Of a DNA stretch of 64,000 bases, positions 17,495-25,869 are shown one piece after another (position 1 is the first letter of the stretch; each line of letters starts with the position of its first letter). This DNA comes from Sulfurimonas sp. UBA2011 (GTDB taxonomy: Bacteria; Campylobacterota; Campylobacteria; Campylobacterales; Sulfurimonadaceae). The translations under genes and the position numbers were made by a program. The notes under the pieces are model-generated. The model was not told the origin of the DNA and searched no databases. It was given only the letters and a program-made list of their open reading frames with translations. Where the stretch lies: the NCBI GenBank assembly GCA_002335055.1, contig DDCH01000009.1, forward strand, positions 39,613 through 103,612, given 5' to 3'.

Positions 17495-17620
17495 ATGATA
17501 AATTTTAAAGAAAATGAAGATACACAAGAGGTAGAAGAAGAGTTTGACTACTTAAATGAAGAGCCACTTGAAGAAGAAGTATCGGAGTTTGAAGATGAAG
17601 AGCCTGATTATTGTGATTAA
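17495..17620 (+). CDS. Acidic 41-aa micro-protein
   Basis: A canonical AAAGGAG ribosome site (17483-17489) precedes an ATG at 17495. The 41 residues are almost all acidic or polar (MINFKENEDTQEVEEEFDY...EDEEPDYCD) with a strongly negative charge and one cysteine near the end. It ends 9 nt before tlyA, so it would share that transcript. No family is recognised; similar short acidic leaders are easily missed by annotation. Confidence 0.5.
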   Translation: MINFKENEDTQEVEEEFDYLNEEPLEEEVSEFEDEEPDYCD

Positions 17621-17629
17621 GAAGTACTT

Positions 17630-18337
17630 ATGCGTTTAGATACTTACTTAGTTGAAAAAGAGTTTGTAGATAGTCGAAATAAATCTCAGACTATGATAAA
17701 AGATGGACTTGTTAGTGTCAATGAAAAAGTCATCAAAAAAAGCTCTTTTAAAGTAGAAGAGGGTGATGAAGTGAGTGTGGCTGAACATAAACAGTATGTC
17801 TCACGAGCCGCGTTTAAGTTACTGGAGTTTTTAGAAGAACTTTCTTTAGATGTTAGTGATAAAGTGGCACTAGATATAGGCTCGTCTACGGGTGGTTTTA
17901 CTCAGGTACTTTTAGAGCGAGGTGCTAAAGCAGTCACTTGTGTAGATGTGGGAACTGAGCAGTTACATAAGTCCATACGAGAAGATGTACGTGTAAATGT
18001 TTATGAGTCTTGTGATATTCGTAAGTTTGAGAGTGATATGCAGTTTGACTTAGTTGTGAGCGATGTGGCATTTATCTCACTTTTGCACATACTCTCTGAT
18101 GTAGATAGACTAGCATCAGATGAGATAATACTACTCTTTAAACCACAGTTTGAAGTAGGTCGTGAGGCTAAACGCGATAAAAATGGTGTTGTTTTAGATA
18201 AAAAAGCTATATCAAACGCGATGATCAAATTTGAAGAGGCAACACAAGTAATGGGATGGTCTTTAGTAAAAAAAGAGCCTTCAAAACTTACAGGAAAAGA
18301 GGGTAACTTAGAGTACTGTTACTACTTTAAAAAGTAG
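17630..18337 (+). CDS. tlyA: TlyA-family rRNA 2'-O-methyltransferase
   Basis: 235 residues: an N-terminal S4 RNA-binding domain (MRLDTYLVEKEFVDSRNKSQ) followed by a FtsJ-like SAM methyltransferase with LDIGSSTGGFTQVLLERGA near residue 81 and FKPQFEVGR near 175. TlyA methylates 16S (and sometimes 23S) rRNA cytidines at the 2'-OH, influencing capreomycin sensitivity. It is the short TlyA form. hrpB follows 11 nt after its stop. Confidence 0.9.
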   Translation: MRLDTYLVEKEFVDSRNKSQTMIKDGLVSVNEKVIKKSSFKVEEGDEVSVAEHKQYVSRAAFKLLEFLEELSLDVSDKVALDIGSSTGGFTQVLLERGAKAVTCVDVGTEQLHKSIREDVRVNVYESCDIRKFESDMQFDLVVSDVAFISLLHILSDVDRLASDEIILLFKPQFEVGREAKRDKNGVVLDKKAISNAMIKFEEATQVMGWSLVKKEPSKLTGKEGNLEYCYYFKK

Positions 18338-18348
18338 TATTTTATATC

Positions 18349-20859
18349 ATGCATAAACTCCCAATAGAAGCTGTTTTAGAAGATGTTCGACATGGTTTAG
18401 AACATAACTCTACACTTATACTTCAAGCACCTCCTGGGGCTGGAAAAAGTACACGAGTGCCTCTTGCTCTTATGAATGAGACATATCTAAATGGAAAAAT
18501 CATCATCATGTTAGAACCACGACGTGTTGCTGCTCGTATGGTCGCAACTCAAATGGCAAGAGTTCTTGGAGAAGATGTAGGAGAGAGTGTTGGTTATCAA
18601 GTCAAGATGGATAGTGTACAGTCAGCTCAGACAAAAGTACTTGTTGTAACTGAGGCTATTTTAGTCAGAATGTTACAAGCTGATGAGATGTTAGAGAAAG
18701 TCGGTATGATTATCTTTGATGAGTTCCATGAGAGAAGTATTCATAGTGACCTCTCTTTAGCTCTTTCACTGCAAGTACAAGAACTGCTTCGTGAAGACTT
18801 GAAAATTCTTATAATGTCTGCAACACTAAATGCTTCTGCTCTAACTTCACTTCTGGGAGATGTTCCTATTGTGACTTCAGAGGGTAAAAGTTATGATGTA
18901 GAGATGCACTATCTTGACATTAAAACTCCTGGACTCACTCTTAAAACAATGAACAGAGAACTTGTTAAAACTCTTTCATATGCACTAAAAAATGATGAGG
19001 GTGATATACTTGTTTTTCTTCAAGGTGTAAAAGAGATAAACACTCTTGCTAAATTATTGAATGAGCTTATAAAAGATGATGGAACTATAATCTGTTCTTT
19101 GTATTCGGCTCTTGGTAAAAAAGAACAAGATAAAGCCTTACAAAAATCAGACAAAAGAAAAATAATACTCGCAACAAATATTGCTCAAACTTCACTCACA
19201 ATTGAAGGTGTTCGTATAGTTGTGGACTCTGGACTAGAAAAACTCTCTCGCTTTAACTATGCAAATGCAATGAACCATCTAGACTCTAGTTTTATCTCGA
19301 AGGACTCTAGCGTACAAAGAGCAGGTAGAGCTGGAAGAATGAGTCATGGGAAGTGTTATAGACTCTGGCATGAATCAAAGGTACTGATGCAAAGTACAAA
19401 AGCAGAGATACTGCGTTCAGACTTGAGTTCACTTGTTCTTGATCTTTCCCTTTGGGGTGTAACTTCATTTGATGAACTCAAATGGTTAGACATACCACAA
19501 GATAAAATTTTAAAAGAGACAATAGACACACTTTGTAAACTAGAGATGTTAGATTCTAAGTATAAGATCACTGCGTTTGGAAGAGATGCTATACGCTTAG
19601 GTGTTCATCCACGCTTCGCATATATGATACTTAAAGCTAATACTATGGGATATGCGCAGGAAGCCTCACTTCTTTGTGCAATACTTGGTGAGAGAGAGAT
19701 CTTTAAAAATGCTAGAGATGAGAGCGACCTCTTATCTCGTTTTACACATTTACAAGAGAGAGACTTCAACTCGCAGTATATAAATAGTTTTGTGGCACAT
19801 GAAGTTATAAAACAGGCTGATTTTATTTTCAAAAAACTTAAAAAGATACAAAAAGTATCTAAGCGAGAGAAGGCTTATGAAGCTGATATGATAGCTGTTT
19901 TACTTCTACTTGCATATCCTGATAGACTAGCTAAACGCAGAGCAAAAAATGATAATAGATATAAACTGAGTAATGCAAAAGGAGCGGTTATATCTGTAGA
20001 AGATCCCCTTTTTAATGAAGAATACCTAGTTGTGGCAAATCTTCATGCACATGCAAAAGACTCCTTTATAAACCTAACTATGGCTATTGACCTAGCTACT
20101 ATAGAAGAATATTTTGCTCATACCATAGAGATAAAAGAACAACTCCTTTACAATAAAGAGAGTAAAAAGTTTGACTTAAAAGAGTCTGTTCATTTTTTAC
20201 AACTAGAACTCTACTCAAAACCACTTGCCCTAAGTCAAAAACATAAGATGACACCACTTCTTTTAGAGCTTATAAAACAAGAGGGTTTAGAACTACTTAC
20301 TTGGAGTAAACGTGCTAAAATTCTGCAAGATAGAGTGGCGTTTGTGAATTTGCATCTTGATGAGCAAATGGAGTCTTTATCTGATGATGTCTTACTCGCA
20401 CACTTAGATGTATGGCTTGAACCTTTTATGGGGGATGTTAAGTCGCCTAAAATGTTAGAGTCTTTAGATATCTACCCGATGATACTCTCTTGCCTTTCAT
20501 GGGAAAACCAACAGAAACTCTCATCTTTAGCACCGGAAAAAGTATCGGTTCCAAGTGGCTCAAATATTTTTATAGACTATAGTGATATCACAAAACCAGC
20601 ACTTTATGTAAAACTCCAAGAGATGTTTGGTCTAGAAGATACACCAAAAATATTTAATGAGACTATTGCTCTACAGATACAACTCCTCTCACCAGCTATG
20701 CGACCTATACAGATAACATACGACTTAAGTAGTTTTTGGAAAAATTCTTATGCTGAGGTTCGAAAAGAGTTACGAGGAAAGTACAAACGTCACTACTGGC
20801 CTGAAAACCCTTATGAGGCTGTAGCTACTAAAAATACTAAAAAACATATGATGAAATAA
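18349..20859 (+). CDS. hrpB: ATP-dependent helicase HrpB
   Basis: 836 residues, full length for HrpB. DEAH/RHA motifs: QAPPGAGKSTRVPLAL (Walker A), EPRRVAARM, DEFHERS (motif II variant DEFH), MSATLN, and QRAGRAGR (motif VI). The C-terminal HrpB domain (FWKNSYAEVRKELRGKYKRHYWPENP) is intact and typical. The biological role of HrpB in bacteria is poorly known; it acts on RNA or DNA duplexes. Likely cotranscribed with tlyA. Confidence 0.93.
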   Translation: MHKLPIEAVLEDVRHGLEHNSTLILQAPPGAGKSTRVPLALMNETYLNGKIIIMLEPRRVAARMVATQMARVLGEDVGESVGYQVKMDSVQSAQTKVLVVTEAILVRMLQADEMLEKVGMIIFDEFHERSIHSDLSLALSLQVQELLREDLKILIMSATLNASALTSLLGDVPIVTSEGKSYDVEMHYLDIKTPGLTLKTMNRELVKTLSYALKNDEGDILVFLQGVKEINTLAKLLNELIKDDGTIICSLYSALGKKEQDKALQKSDKRKIILATNIAQTSLTIEGVRIVVDSGLEKLSRFNYANAMNHLDSSFISKDSSVQRAGRAGRMSHGKCYRLWHESKVLMQSTKAEILRSDLSSLVLDLSLWGVTSFDELKWLDIPQDKILKETIDTLCKLEMLDSKYKITAFGRDAIRLGVHPRFAYMILKANTMGYAQEASLLCAILGEREIFKNARDESDLLSRFTHLQERDFNSQYINSFVAHEVIKQADFIFKKLKKIQKVSKREKAYEADMIAVLLLLAYPDRLAKRRAKNDNRYKLSNAKGAVISVEDPLFNEEYLVVANLHAHAKDSFINLTMAIDLATIEEYFAHTIEIKEQLLYNKESKKFDLKESVHFLQLELYSKPLALSQKHKMTPLLLELIKQEGLELLTWSKRAKILQDRVAFVNLHLDEQMESLSDDVLLAHLDVWLEPFMGDVKSPKMLESLDIYPMILSCLSWENQQKLSSLAPEKVSVPSGSNIFIDYSDITKPALYVKLQEMFGLEDTPKIFNETIALQIQLLSPAMRPIQITYDLSSFWKNSYAEVRKELRGKYKRHYWPENPYEAVATKNTKKHMMK

Positions 20860-21024
20860 AGATTACAATAGCTGTAAAATAATATAAAAACAGACCCTTA
20901 TAACTTTTTGTTTTAACTAAAATTAACAATAAACAAATATATTGTTATAAAATGTAATAATTTATGAAGTGTTTTTCTTTTCAGCTTACGAAAACAGTAA
21001 TTACTTACATAATAAGTTATACTT

Positions 21025-21046
21025 TATAGCATTTGAATATGCTATA
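21025..21046. repeat. Inverted repeat upstream of the GGDEF gene
   Basis: TATAGCAT and ATGCTATA, exact 8-base reverse complements separated by TTGAAT. It lies 65 nt before the diguanylate cyclase start in a 251-nt intergenic gap that otherwise shows only AT-rich sequence. It could be an operator or a small hairpin. Confidence 0.35.
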
Positions 21047-21110
21047 AGGCCATAAATGGATAAAAAACCTGATAAATCAATATTAATCTACTTAAAAATC
21101 AGTCTGACTA

Positions 21111-22127
21111 ATGCATCATAATATACTCAACCATATCCCCTATGGTATAGCTAAACTTTCTCCTAAGGGGGACTTTCTTTTTGTCAACAAAAAACTACTG
21201 GACTTAAAAAAAACTTCTAAAAAAGAGATGTTAGGACAGACAATATTTGATTTTTGTACACAAAATAAGGTAGATGAATTAAAAAGACTCTTTAAAACTT
21301 TAAATAAAGGTTTAAAAAATAATCTTTCATTTGAGCATAAGTATAAAGATATTGATCTCAAAATAGAACTAACTAAAGATGACAATAATGATATTATTGC
21401 CTGCTTTTTAGATGTTACTATTGAAAAAATACTTGAGCAACAGGTTTTAGAAGATCAAGAAAACCTCAAAAGACTTGACGATGCTATCAAAGGTGCAAAT
21501 ATCGGTGTTTGGGACTTTTTCCCTCAAGAAGGCCGAATTTTAGCTAATGAAACATGGGTAACCCAAAAAGAGCTTGAAGTTAAAACAGAAGAACTCAAAG
21601 TTTTAGCTTCCCTTGATCCTCTCACAAAACTCTATAATAGAAGATATTTTTCTGAAGTATCAGAGCATATCTTTCATCTGGCAAAAAGAGATACAGTAAA
21701 CTTATCAGTTATTATGATTGATATAGATAAGTTTAAAACTGTAAACGACACTCATGGGCATAAAACAGGCGATAAGGTTATAGTTTCGTTATCAGATGCA
21801 CTTCAAGAGCTTATCCGAAGCAGTGATATTATCTGTAGATATGGAGGCGAAGAATTTTTAATTTTATTACCAAATACAGATACAAAAGGGGCAACGAGTA
21901 TGTCGAATAAGATAAATAATCGTATTGATGAGATTATGATTGATACTGATGATACAACTCCATTAAAATTTACAGTTAGTATGGGTGTATCTGAAGTTCA
22001 TTTACAAAAAGATCAGACAATTGAAGAGGCTATTGATAGAGCAGACATAGCACTTTATGAGGCTAAAAACAGTGGTAGGAATCAAGTTTTTATTCATGAT
22101 TTTTTAACTACTAGTAAAGGTTATTAA
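21111..22127 (+). CDS. PAS-GGDEF diguanylate cyclase
   Basis: 338 residues. A PAS domain (residues ~1-105) opens with ILNHIPYGIAKLSPKGDFLF. A second PAS starts at about 118 (DAIKGANIGVWDFFP) but breaks off after some 30 residues and passes into a short coiled linker. The GGDEF domain (~165-330) has the intact active motif RYGGEEF and, five residues before it, an inhibitory RxxD site (RSSD). It should make cyclic di-GMP in the cytoplasm and be product-inhibited. No transmembrane segment is present, so the input is cytoplasmic. Confidence 0.88.
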   Translation: MHHNILNHIPYGIAKLSPKGDFLFVNKKLLDLKKTSKKEMLGQTIFDFCTQNKVDELKRLFKTLNKGLKNNLSFEHKYKDIDLKIELTKDDNNDIIACFLDVTIEKILEQQVLEDQENLKRLDDAIKGANIGVWDFFPQEGRILANETWVTQKELEVKTEELKVLASLDPLTKLYNRRYFSEVSEHIFHLAKRDTVNLSVIMIDIDKFKTVNDTHGHKTGDKVIVSLSDALQELIRSSDIICRYGGEEFLILLPNTDTKGATSMSNKINNRIDEIMIDTDDTTPLKFTVSMGVSEVHLQKDQTIEEAIDRADIALYEAKNSGRNQVFIHDFLTTSKGY

Positions 22128-22158
22128 AAATTATTAGTTCCCATAGATAAAGGATAGT

Positions 22159-22418
22159 ATCATCTTAAAATATATTCTAATACTTCTGCTTAATATAGTA
22201 CCCTTTTTGCCCTAGTTGATTTAAACAATGCTACGTTTGATGAACTTTTAGAGTTAAATGGCATCGGTAAATCAAAATCTCAAAAAATTATAAACTATAG
22301 AGAAATAAATGGCTGTTTTAAAAGTATAAATGACTTAGCAAATATTGATGGGATTAGTGAAAAAATAATTGCTAATAATAAGACTAACTTATCTCTTGGC
22401 ATCTGTAAAACAGCTGAT
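22159..22418 (+). pseudogene. Signal peptide plus ComEA-like helix-hairpin-helix, broken 5' end of the ExbB-fusion gene
   Basis: Upstream of and in frame with the ExbB-like ORF, 22209-22395 encodes a complete ComEA-type double helix-hairpin-helix: VDLNNATFDELLELNGIGKS, then FKSINDLANIDGISEK. In another frame just before it a signal peptide is legible (LKYILILLLNIVPF). Adding one T to the T5 run at 22204-22208 joins both frames into signal peptide-HhH-ExbB. No ATG, GTG or TTG exists at the signal-peptide start; ATC at 22159, 5 nt after AAAGGA (22149-22153), is where one is expected. Both defects suggest an inactivated or unusually controlled gene. Confidence 0.6.
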
Positions 22419-22748
22419 GTGAAAAATACTTCTTACACTTCTTCACTTATAGATGTTTTACTAGACCCTATCAACATTATATTTGTTATTATCATTTTTA
22501 TTCTTGGTTTTATTGATTATAAAACTGGCAAAGACTTAAAGAGCCAGATTGTTAGTGTTGGGGTACTTGGTACTTTTGTAGGTATATTTATAGGCCTGCA
22601 AGCTTTTAATCCAGAAGATATTACAAATAGTGTTAATGATATCTTAGTGGGGCTCAAAACTGCATTTTTTACTTCGATAGTGGGAATGAGTGTCTCTACA
22701 ATACTCTCAGTAAAAGAAACACTAAGAAGTAAGATAGAAAACGAATAG
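22419..22748 (+). CDS. ExbB/MotA-like proton-channel domain (C-terminal part of HhH fusion)
   Basis: From the first usable start (GTG) the frame gives 109 residues with three hydrophobic helices. The second and third carry the ExbB/TolQ/MotA pattern: VGVLGTFVGIFIGLQAF and VGLKTAFFTSIVGMSVS. Such proteins form H+-driven stator pentamers with MotB/ExbD-type partners. The frame is continuous upstream with a ComEA-like HhH (22209-22395), so GTG is probably not the native start. It overlaps the likely start region of the OmpA/MotB-like gene by a few bases. Pair architecture resembles ZorA/ZorB but without ZorA's long cytoplasmic tail. Confidence 0.65.
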   Translation: MKNTSYTSSLIDVLLDPINIIFVIIIFILGFIDYKTGKDLKSQIVSVGVLGTFVGIFIGLQAFNPEDITNSVNDILVGLKTAFFTSIVGMSVSTILSVKETLRSKIENE

Positions 22749-22770
22749 AGAGTGGATAAGCATATCAGAC

Positions 22771-23391
22771 ATGATGTCAGGATTGATGTTAGTTTTTCTT
22801 TTTATCGCGATTAGTTTTATGGTGAAAGTTGAGGAACAGATGCAGGTGATGAAAGATGTGGCAATTGAGTATAGAGATACAAAAGTTAACCTTAATGAAG
22901 CTCTGTTTGAAGAGTTTGAAAATGACCTACTAAGTTGGGATGCGAGAATTACAAAAGATAATAGGGTGGTTTTTTCTTCTGAGAAAGTTTTGTTTGAAGT
23001 AAGTAAAAGTGAGATAAAAAATGAGTTTAAAGTGGTTTTAAAAGATTTTTTCTCTAGGTATATAAGAATTTTAACTGCTCCAGAGTATAAAAATGAAATC
23101 TTAGAGCTACGAGTAGAAGGGCATACTTCAGATAGTTGGTTCAATGCAAGAAGTGAAGAAGAAATATATCTTAAAAATATGCAACTTTCACAAAATAGAG
23201 CTTATGAAGTTTTGTCTTATTGTTATAGTCTAGAAGATAAAACTGTAGTAAATAATAGAATTTGGTTACAAAAATATTTTAGAGCCAATGGCATGGCATT
23301 TTCACAACTAAAAGATGCAGGTAAATCAAGACGAGTAGAGTTTACAATACAAATGAAAAGTGAAGATAGTGTTTATAAAATATTAAAATAA
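22771..23391 (+). CDS. OmpA/MotB-like peptidoglycan-binding stator partner
   Basis: 206 residues from the first ATG. One N-terminal helix SDMMSGLMLVFLFIAISFMV carries the proton-pathway aspartate (last codon before this ATG), so the natural N-terminus lies upstream: in-frame residues NREWISISD run back to an ACG at 22741, where an ATG would overlap the ExbB-like stop. The C-terminal half is an OmpA domain with VEGHTSDSWFNARSEE and the terminal KSRRVEFTI. It resembles MotB, ZorB and TolR-OmpA types that anchor a proton-driven stator to the wall. It probably works with the ExbB-like partner just upstream. Confidence 0.7.
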   Translation: MMSGLMLVFLFIAISFMVKVEEQMQVMKDVAIEYRDTKVNLNEALFEEFENDLLSWDARITKDNRVVFSSEKVLFEVSKSEIKNEFKVVLKDFFSRYIRILTAPEYKNEILELRVEGHTSDSWFNARSEEEIYLKNMQLSQNRAYEVLSYCYSLEDKTVVNNRIWLQKYFRANGMAFSQLKDAGKSRRVEFTIQMKSEDSVYKILK

Positions 23392-23395
23392 AGCA

Positions 23396-23449
23396 CTTAA
23401 GTTGGCTTAAAACTATTTTGATATAATCAGAGAAAATAAATTGAGAATA
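23396..23449 (+). repeat. 54-bp direct repeat, copy 1, containing an extended -10 promoter
   Basis: This segment is repeated at 24774-24827 with a single difference (G versus A). It contains TTTTGATATAATCAG with a TATAAT at 23422-23427 and a possible -35 in TTGGCT. It serves the 131-aa gene starting at 23473. The two copies bracket that gene plus the NYN gene. Confidence 0.85.
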
Positions 23450-23472
23450 ATATTATAAACCCTGATAGTAAA

Positions 23473-23868
23473 ATGAATAGAACTGTTTTTGCTCTACAGT
23501 CCCCAGCAGGTGGTTTTTTAGATGAAGAGTTAATCAAGTTCAACAAGAAGTTTGATGACTGGTGTGTGCAGTTTGATAACTTTGAAGATGCAAACATTAT
23601 CGCTCAGAGTTTAGAAGATAGAGAGAGTGTAAACATTGTAGAGATTACACCTTTAAGTTATCCTCAGTACTTCTTTTATAAACTCCATGGAGAGATTCAT
23701 GCAACGCGAGAGGTAAATGGAAAAATTATTTGTATAGTTGAGCCTTTTATGAGCTCTAGCTATCGTCTTGCTATATGTGACATAAAAACGAGAGATGTGA
23801 GAATAACTAACACTCGATATAAAAATGTCTTGAGTGTTGAGGGCGCTTTTGCCCATTATGAGGAGTAA
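23473..23868 (+). CDS. Hypothetical protein, 131 aa
   Basis: A soluble protein of 131 residues with no signal peptide or membrane segment. Regions such as QSPAGGFLDEELIKFNKKFD and YFFYKLHGEIHATREVNGK suggest a small alpha/beta fold. It is transcribed from promoter copy 1 and is convergent with the NYN gene, 12 nt apart. Its first codons (ATGAATAGAACT) resemble those of mqnE (ATGAACAGAATA), which follows promoter copy 2. I recognise no family. Confidence 0.55.
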   Translation: MNRTVFALQSPAGGFLDEELIKFNKKFDDWCVQFDNFEDANIIAQSLEDRESVNIVEITPLSYPQYFFYKLHGEIHATREVNGKIICIVEPFMSSSYRLAICDIKTRDVRITNTRYKNVLSVEGAFAHYEE

Positions 23869-23880
23869 AATACCAAGTAT

Positions 23881-24645
23881 TTATCTTCTTGTCTTCGTTT
23901 TTTCTCTTATTTTTATCATGAGTTGAGTTTTCCTATCTCCCATGTATTCTATGTCAAACTTATCTACGGCTTTTATGAGCTCACCCATCTTTTTAAATCC
24001 ATAATTTACCTGGGAAAAAGAAGAATTTTTTCTAATGTACTTTGAAATGTCTTTAACATCTGCCCAGCCTTGCTCATCCGCAGTTCGCTCAACACCTTGC
24101 TTGAGTAGGTTGATGAGCTTGAAGTCTTTTCGTATGTCATAGTTGTTTCCAAGATACTTGGTGACCGCTTCAGTGACAGCAGAGTTGTTTTTCTTTACTA
24201 AAACATCTTGTGCTACTTCTTCCTCTTCCTCAATAGGAGATAGTTTTTCAACATATATAAATTGACCACAGGCATTTACAAATGCCATAGGAGTTTTTGC
24301 CTCTCCATATCCATACACTGTTAAACCATCAGAGAGTATTCTTGTAACTATAGGGGTAAAGTCACTATCACTTGTTATGAGAACAATAGCCTCTAACTCT
24401 TTAGTGTAGAGAATATCCATGATGTCGATAATCATAGCGATGTCAGTAGCATTTTTCCCTTTTGTATAAGCAAACTGTTGAATAGGTTTAATGTTATAGT
24501 CTTGTAAAACATTTTCCCAACCTTGGAGTTTTCTGTCTTTCCAGTCCCCATAAGCACGTCTGATATTTACAGTACCATACTGTGACAAGTCATCAAATAT
24601 GCCTTCTATATATTTAGAACTTACATTATCACAATCTATAAACAT
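23881..24645 (-). CDS. NYN-domain ribonuclease with OST-HTH/LOTUS domain
   Basis: 254 residues. An N-terminal NYN (PIN-like, LabA/DUF88) domain shows its acidic metal ligands in MFIDCDN, KNATDIAMIIDIMDI and LITSDSDFTPIVTRI. After an acidic linker (IEEEEEVAQD) comes an OST-HTH/LOTUS-type winged helix (~165-250) thought to bind RNA. The predicted role is a metal-dependent RNase. The ATG at 24645 starts inside the first beta strand; in-frame codons continue upstream (KKNNIA) to a stop without a standard start, so the N-terminus may be a few residues longer. Confidence 0.8.
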   Translation of the reverse strand: MFIDCDNVSSKYIEGIFDDLSQYGTVNIRRAYGDWKDRKLQGWENVLQDYNIKPIQQFAYTKGKNATDIAMIIDIMDILYTKELEAIVLITSDSDFTPIVTRILSDGLTVYGYGEAKTPMAFVNACGQFIYVEKLSPIEEEEEVAQDVLVKKNNSAVTEAVTKYLGNNYDIRKDFKLINLLKQGVERTADEQGWADVKDISKYIRKNSSFSQVNYGFKKMGELIKAVDKFDIEYMGDRKTQLMIKIREKTKTRR

Positions 24646-24773
24646 TGCTATATTATTTTTCTTTACGATGATTTTTTAGCCTTTTTGTCACTGATTTTGA
24701 GAATCTTTAAATTTACTTCTAGTGCTATATTGTATTGTTATATTCTTAATGCAAGAGACTAAGTTGAATTATC

Positions 24774-24827
24774 CTTAAGTTGGCTTAAAACTATTTTGAT
24801 ATAATCAGAAAAAATAAATTGAGAATA
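24774..24827 (+). repeat. 54-bp direct repeat, copy 2, containing the mqnE promoter
   Basis: 53 of 54 bases match copy 1 (23396-23449). The TATAAT is at 24800-24805. The repeat ends 1 nt before the mqnE ATG, so it includes the mqnE leader; this is likely the original copy, duplicated upstream together with, or before, insertion of the intervening genes. Confidence 0.85.
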
Positions 24828-24828
24828 T

Positions 24829-25863
24829 ATGAACAGAATAGATTTTGATACTGCTTTACAACTGTATGATATGGATTTTTTTGACCTTGGTGATTTAGCT
24901 GATAAAAAACGCAAAGAGCTTCATGGTAAAAAAACATACTTCAACATAAACCGCCACATAAACCCTACAAATATATGTGCTGATGTCTGTCTTTTTTGTG
25001 CTTATGCTGCAAATCGTAAAAATCCAAACCAGTATACAATGACACACGAAGATATACTCAAAATTGTAGAAGAGATTGACAAAAATGGCATAACTGAAGT
25101 TCATATAGTCTCTGCTCATAATCCTGATGTTACACTTGAGTGGTACTTGGGAATCTTTAAAAAGATTAAAACACAGTATCCGAACCTACATATAAAAGCA
25201 CTTACAGCAGCAGAAGTTGACTTCCTCTCTCGTCATCATGGACTTACTTATGATGAAGTACTTGACCTTATGATTGAAAATGGTGTTGACTCTATGCCTG
25301 GTGGCGGTGCAGAAATCTTTGATGAAGTAGTTCGTGAAAAGATTTGTAAGGGAAAAGTTACTTCTGATCAGTGGTTTGAGATTCATAGAAAATGGCACGA
25401 GAGAGGTAAAAAGTCTAATGTTACTATGCTTTTTGGTCATATTGAATCGAGAGAAAACCGAATCGATCACATGATGCGTATTCGTGACTTACAAGACATT
25501 ACAGGTGGTTTTAACTGCTTTATTCCTCTTGTGTATCAAACTGAGAACAACTACTTAAAGATAGAAGCACCAATTACAGCAAATGAAGTACTAAAGACTA
25601 TGGCAGTAGCAAGATTAGTACTTGATAATGTACCTAACTTAAAAGCTTACTGGGTTACATCAACTGTGAACCTCGCTCTTGTAGCTCAGGAGTTCGGAGC
25701 AAATGACTTAGATGGAACGATTCAAAAAGAGTCTATCAACTCAGCAGCAGGTGCTAAGAGTGCAAATGGTGTAATTCTTAAAGATTTTACAGCACTCATT
25801 AAAAACAGTGGTTTTTCTCCAATAGAACGTGATAGTTTATATAATGAACTAAAGGTTTGGTAA
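24829..25863 (+). CDS. mqnE: Aminofutalosine synthase (radical SAM)
   Basis: 344 residues. The radical-SAM cluster motif is CADVCLFCAY (CxxxCxxC) near residue 46, followed by MqnE/MqnC-type segments EVHIVSAHNP and SMPGGGAEIFDEVVREKIC. MqnE joins 3-enolpyruvyl-benzoate to SAM, giving aminofutalosine in the futalosine menaquinone pathway used by Campylobacterota. Menaquinone is the expected electron acceptor for the hydrogenase encoded at 46-50 kb. The start is immediately downstream of repeat copy 2. Confidence 0.9.
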   Translation: MNRIDFDTALQLYDMDFFDLGDLADKKRKELHGKKTYFNINRHINPTNICADVCLFCAYAANRKNPNQYTMTHEDILKIVEEIDKNGITEVHIVSAHNPDVTLEWYLGIFKKIKTQYPNLHIKALTAAEVDFLSRHHGLTYDEVLDLMIENGVDSMPGGGAEIFDEVVREKICKGKVTSDQWFEIHRKWHERGKKSNVTMLFGHIESRENRIDHMMRIRDLQDITGGFNCFIPLVYQTENNYLKIEAPITANEVLKTMAVARLVLDNVPNLKAYWVTSTVNLALVAQEFGANDLDGTIQKESINSAAGAKSANGVILKDFTALIKNSGFSPIERDSLYNELKVW

Positions 25864-25869
25864 GAAGTT

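Noticed and set aside
22419..23391. A full Zorya defence system
   Set aside because: Only ZorA/ZorB-like parts are seen; the ZorA tail and ZorC, ZorD or ZorE genes are absent, so only resemblance is claimed.
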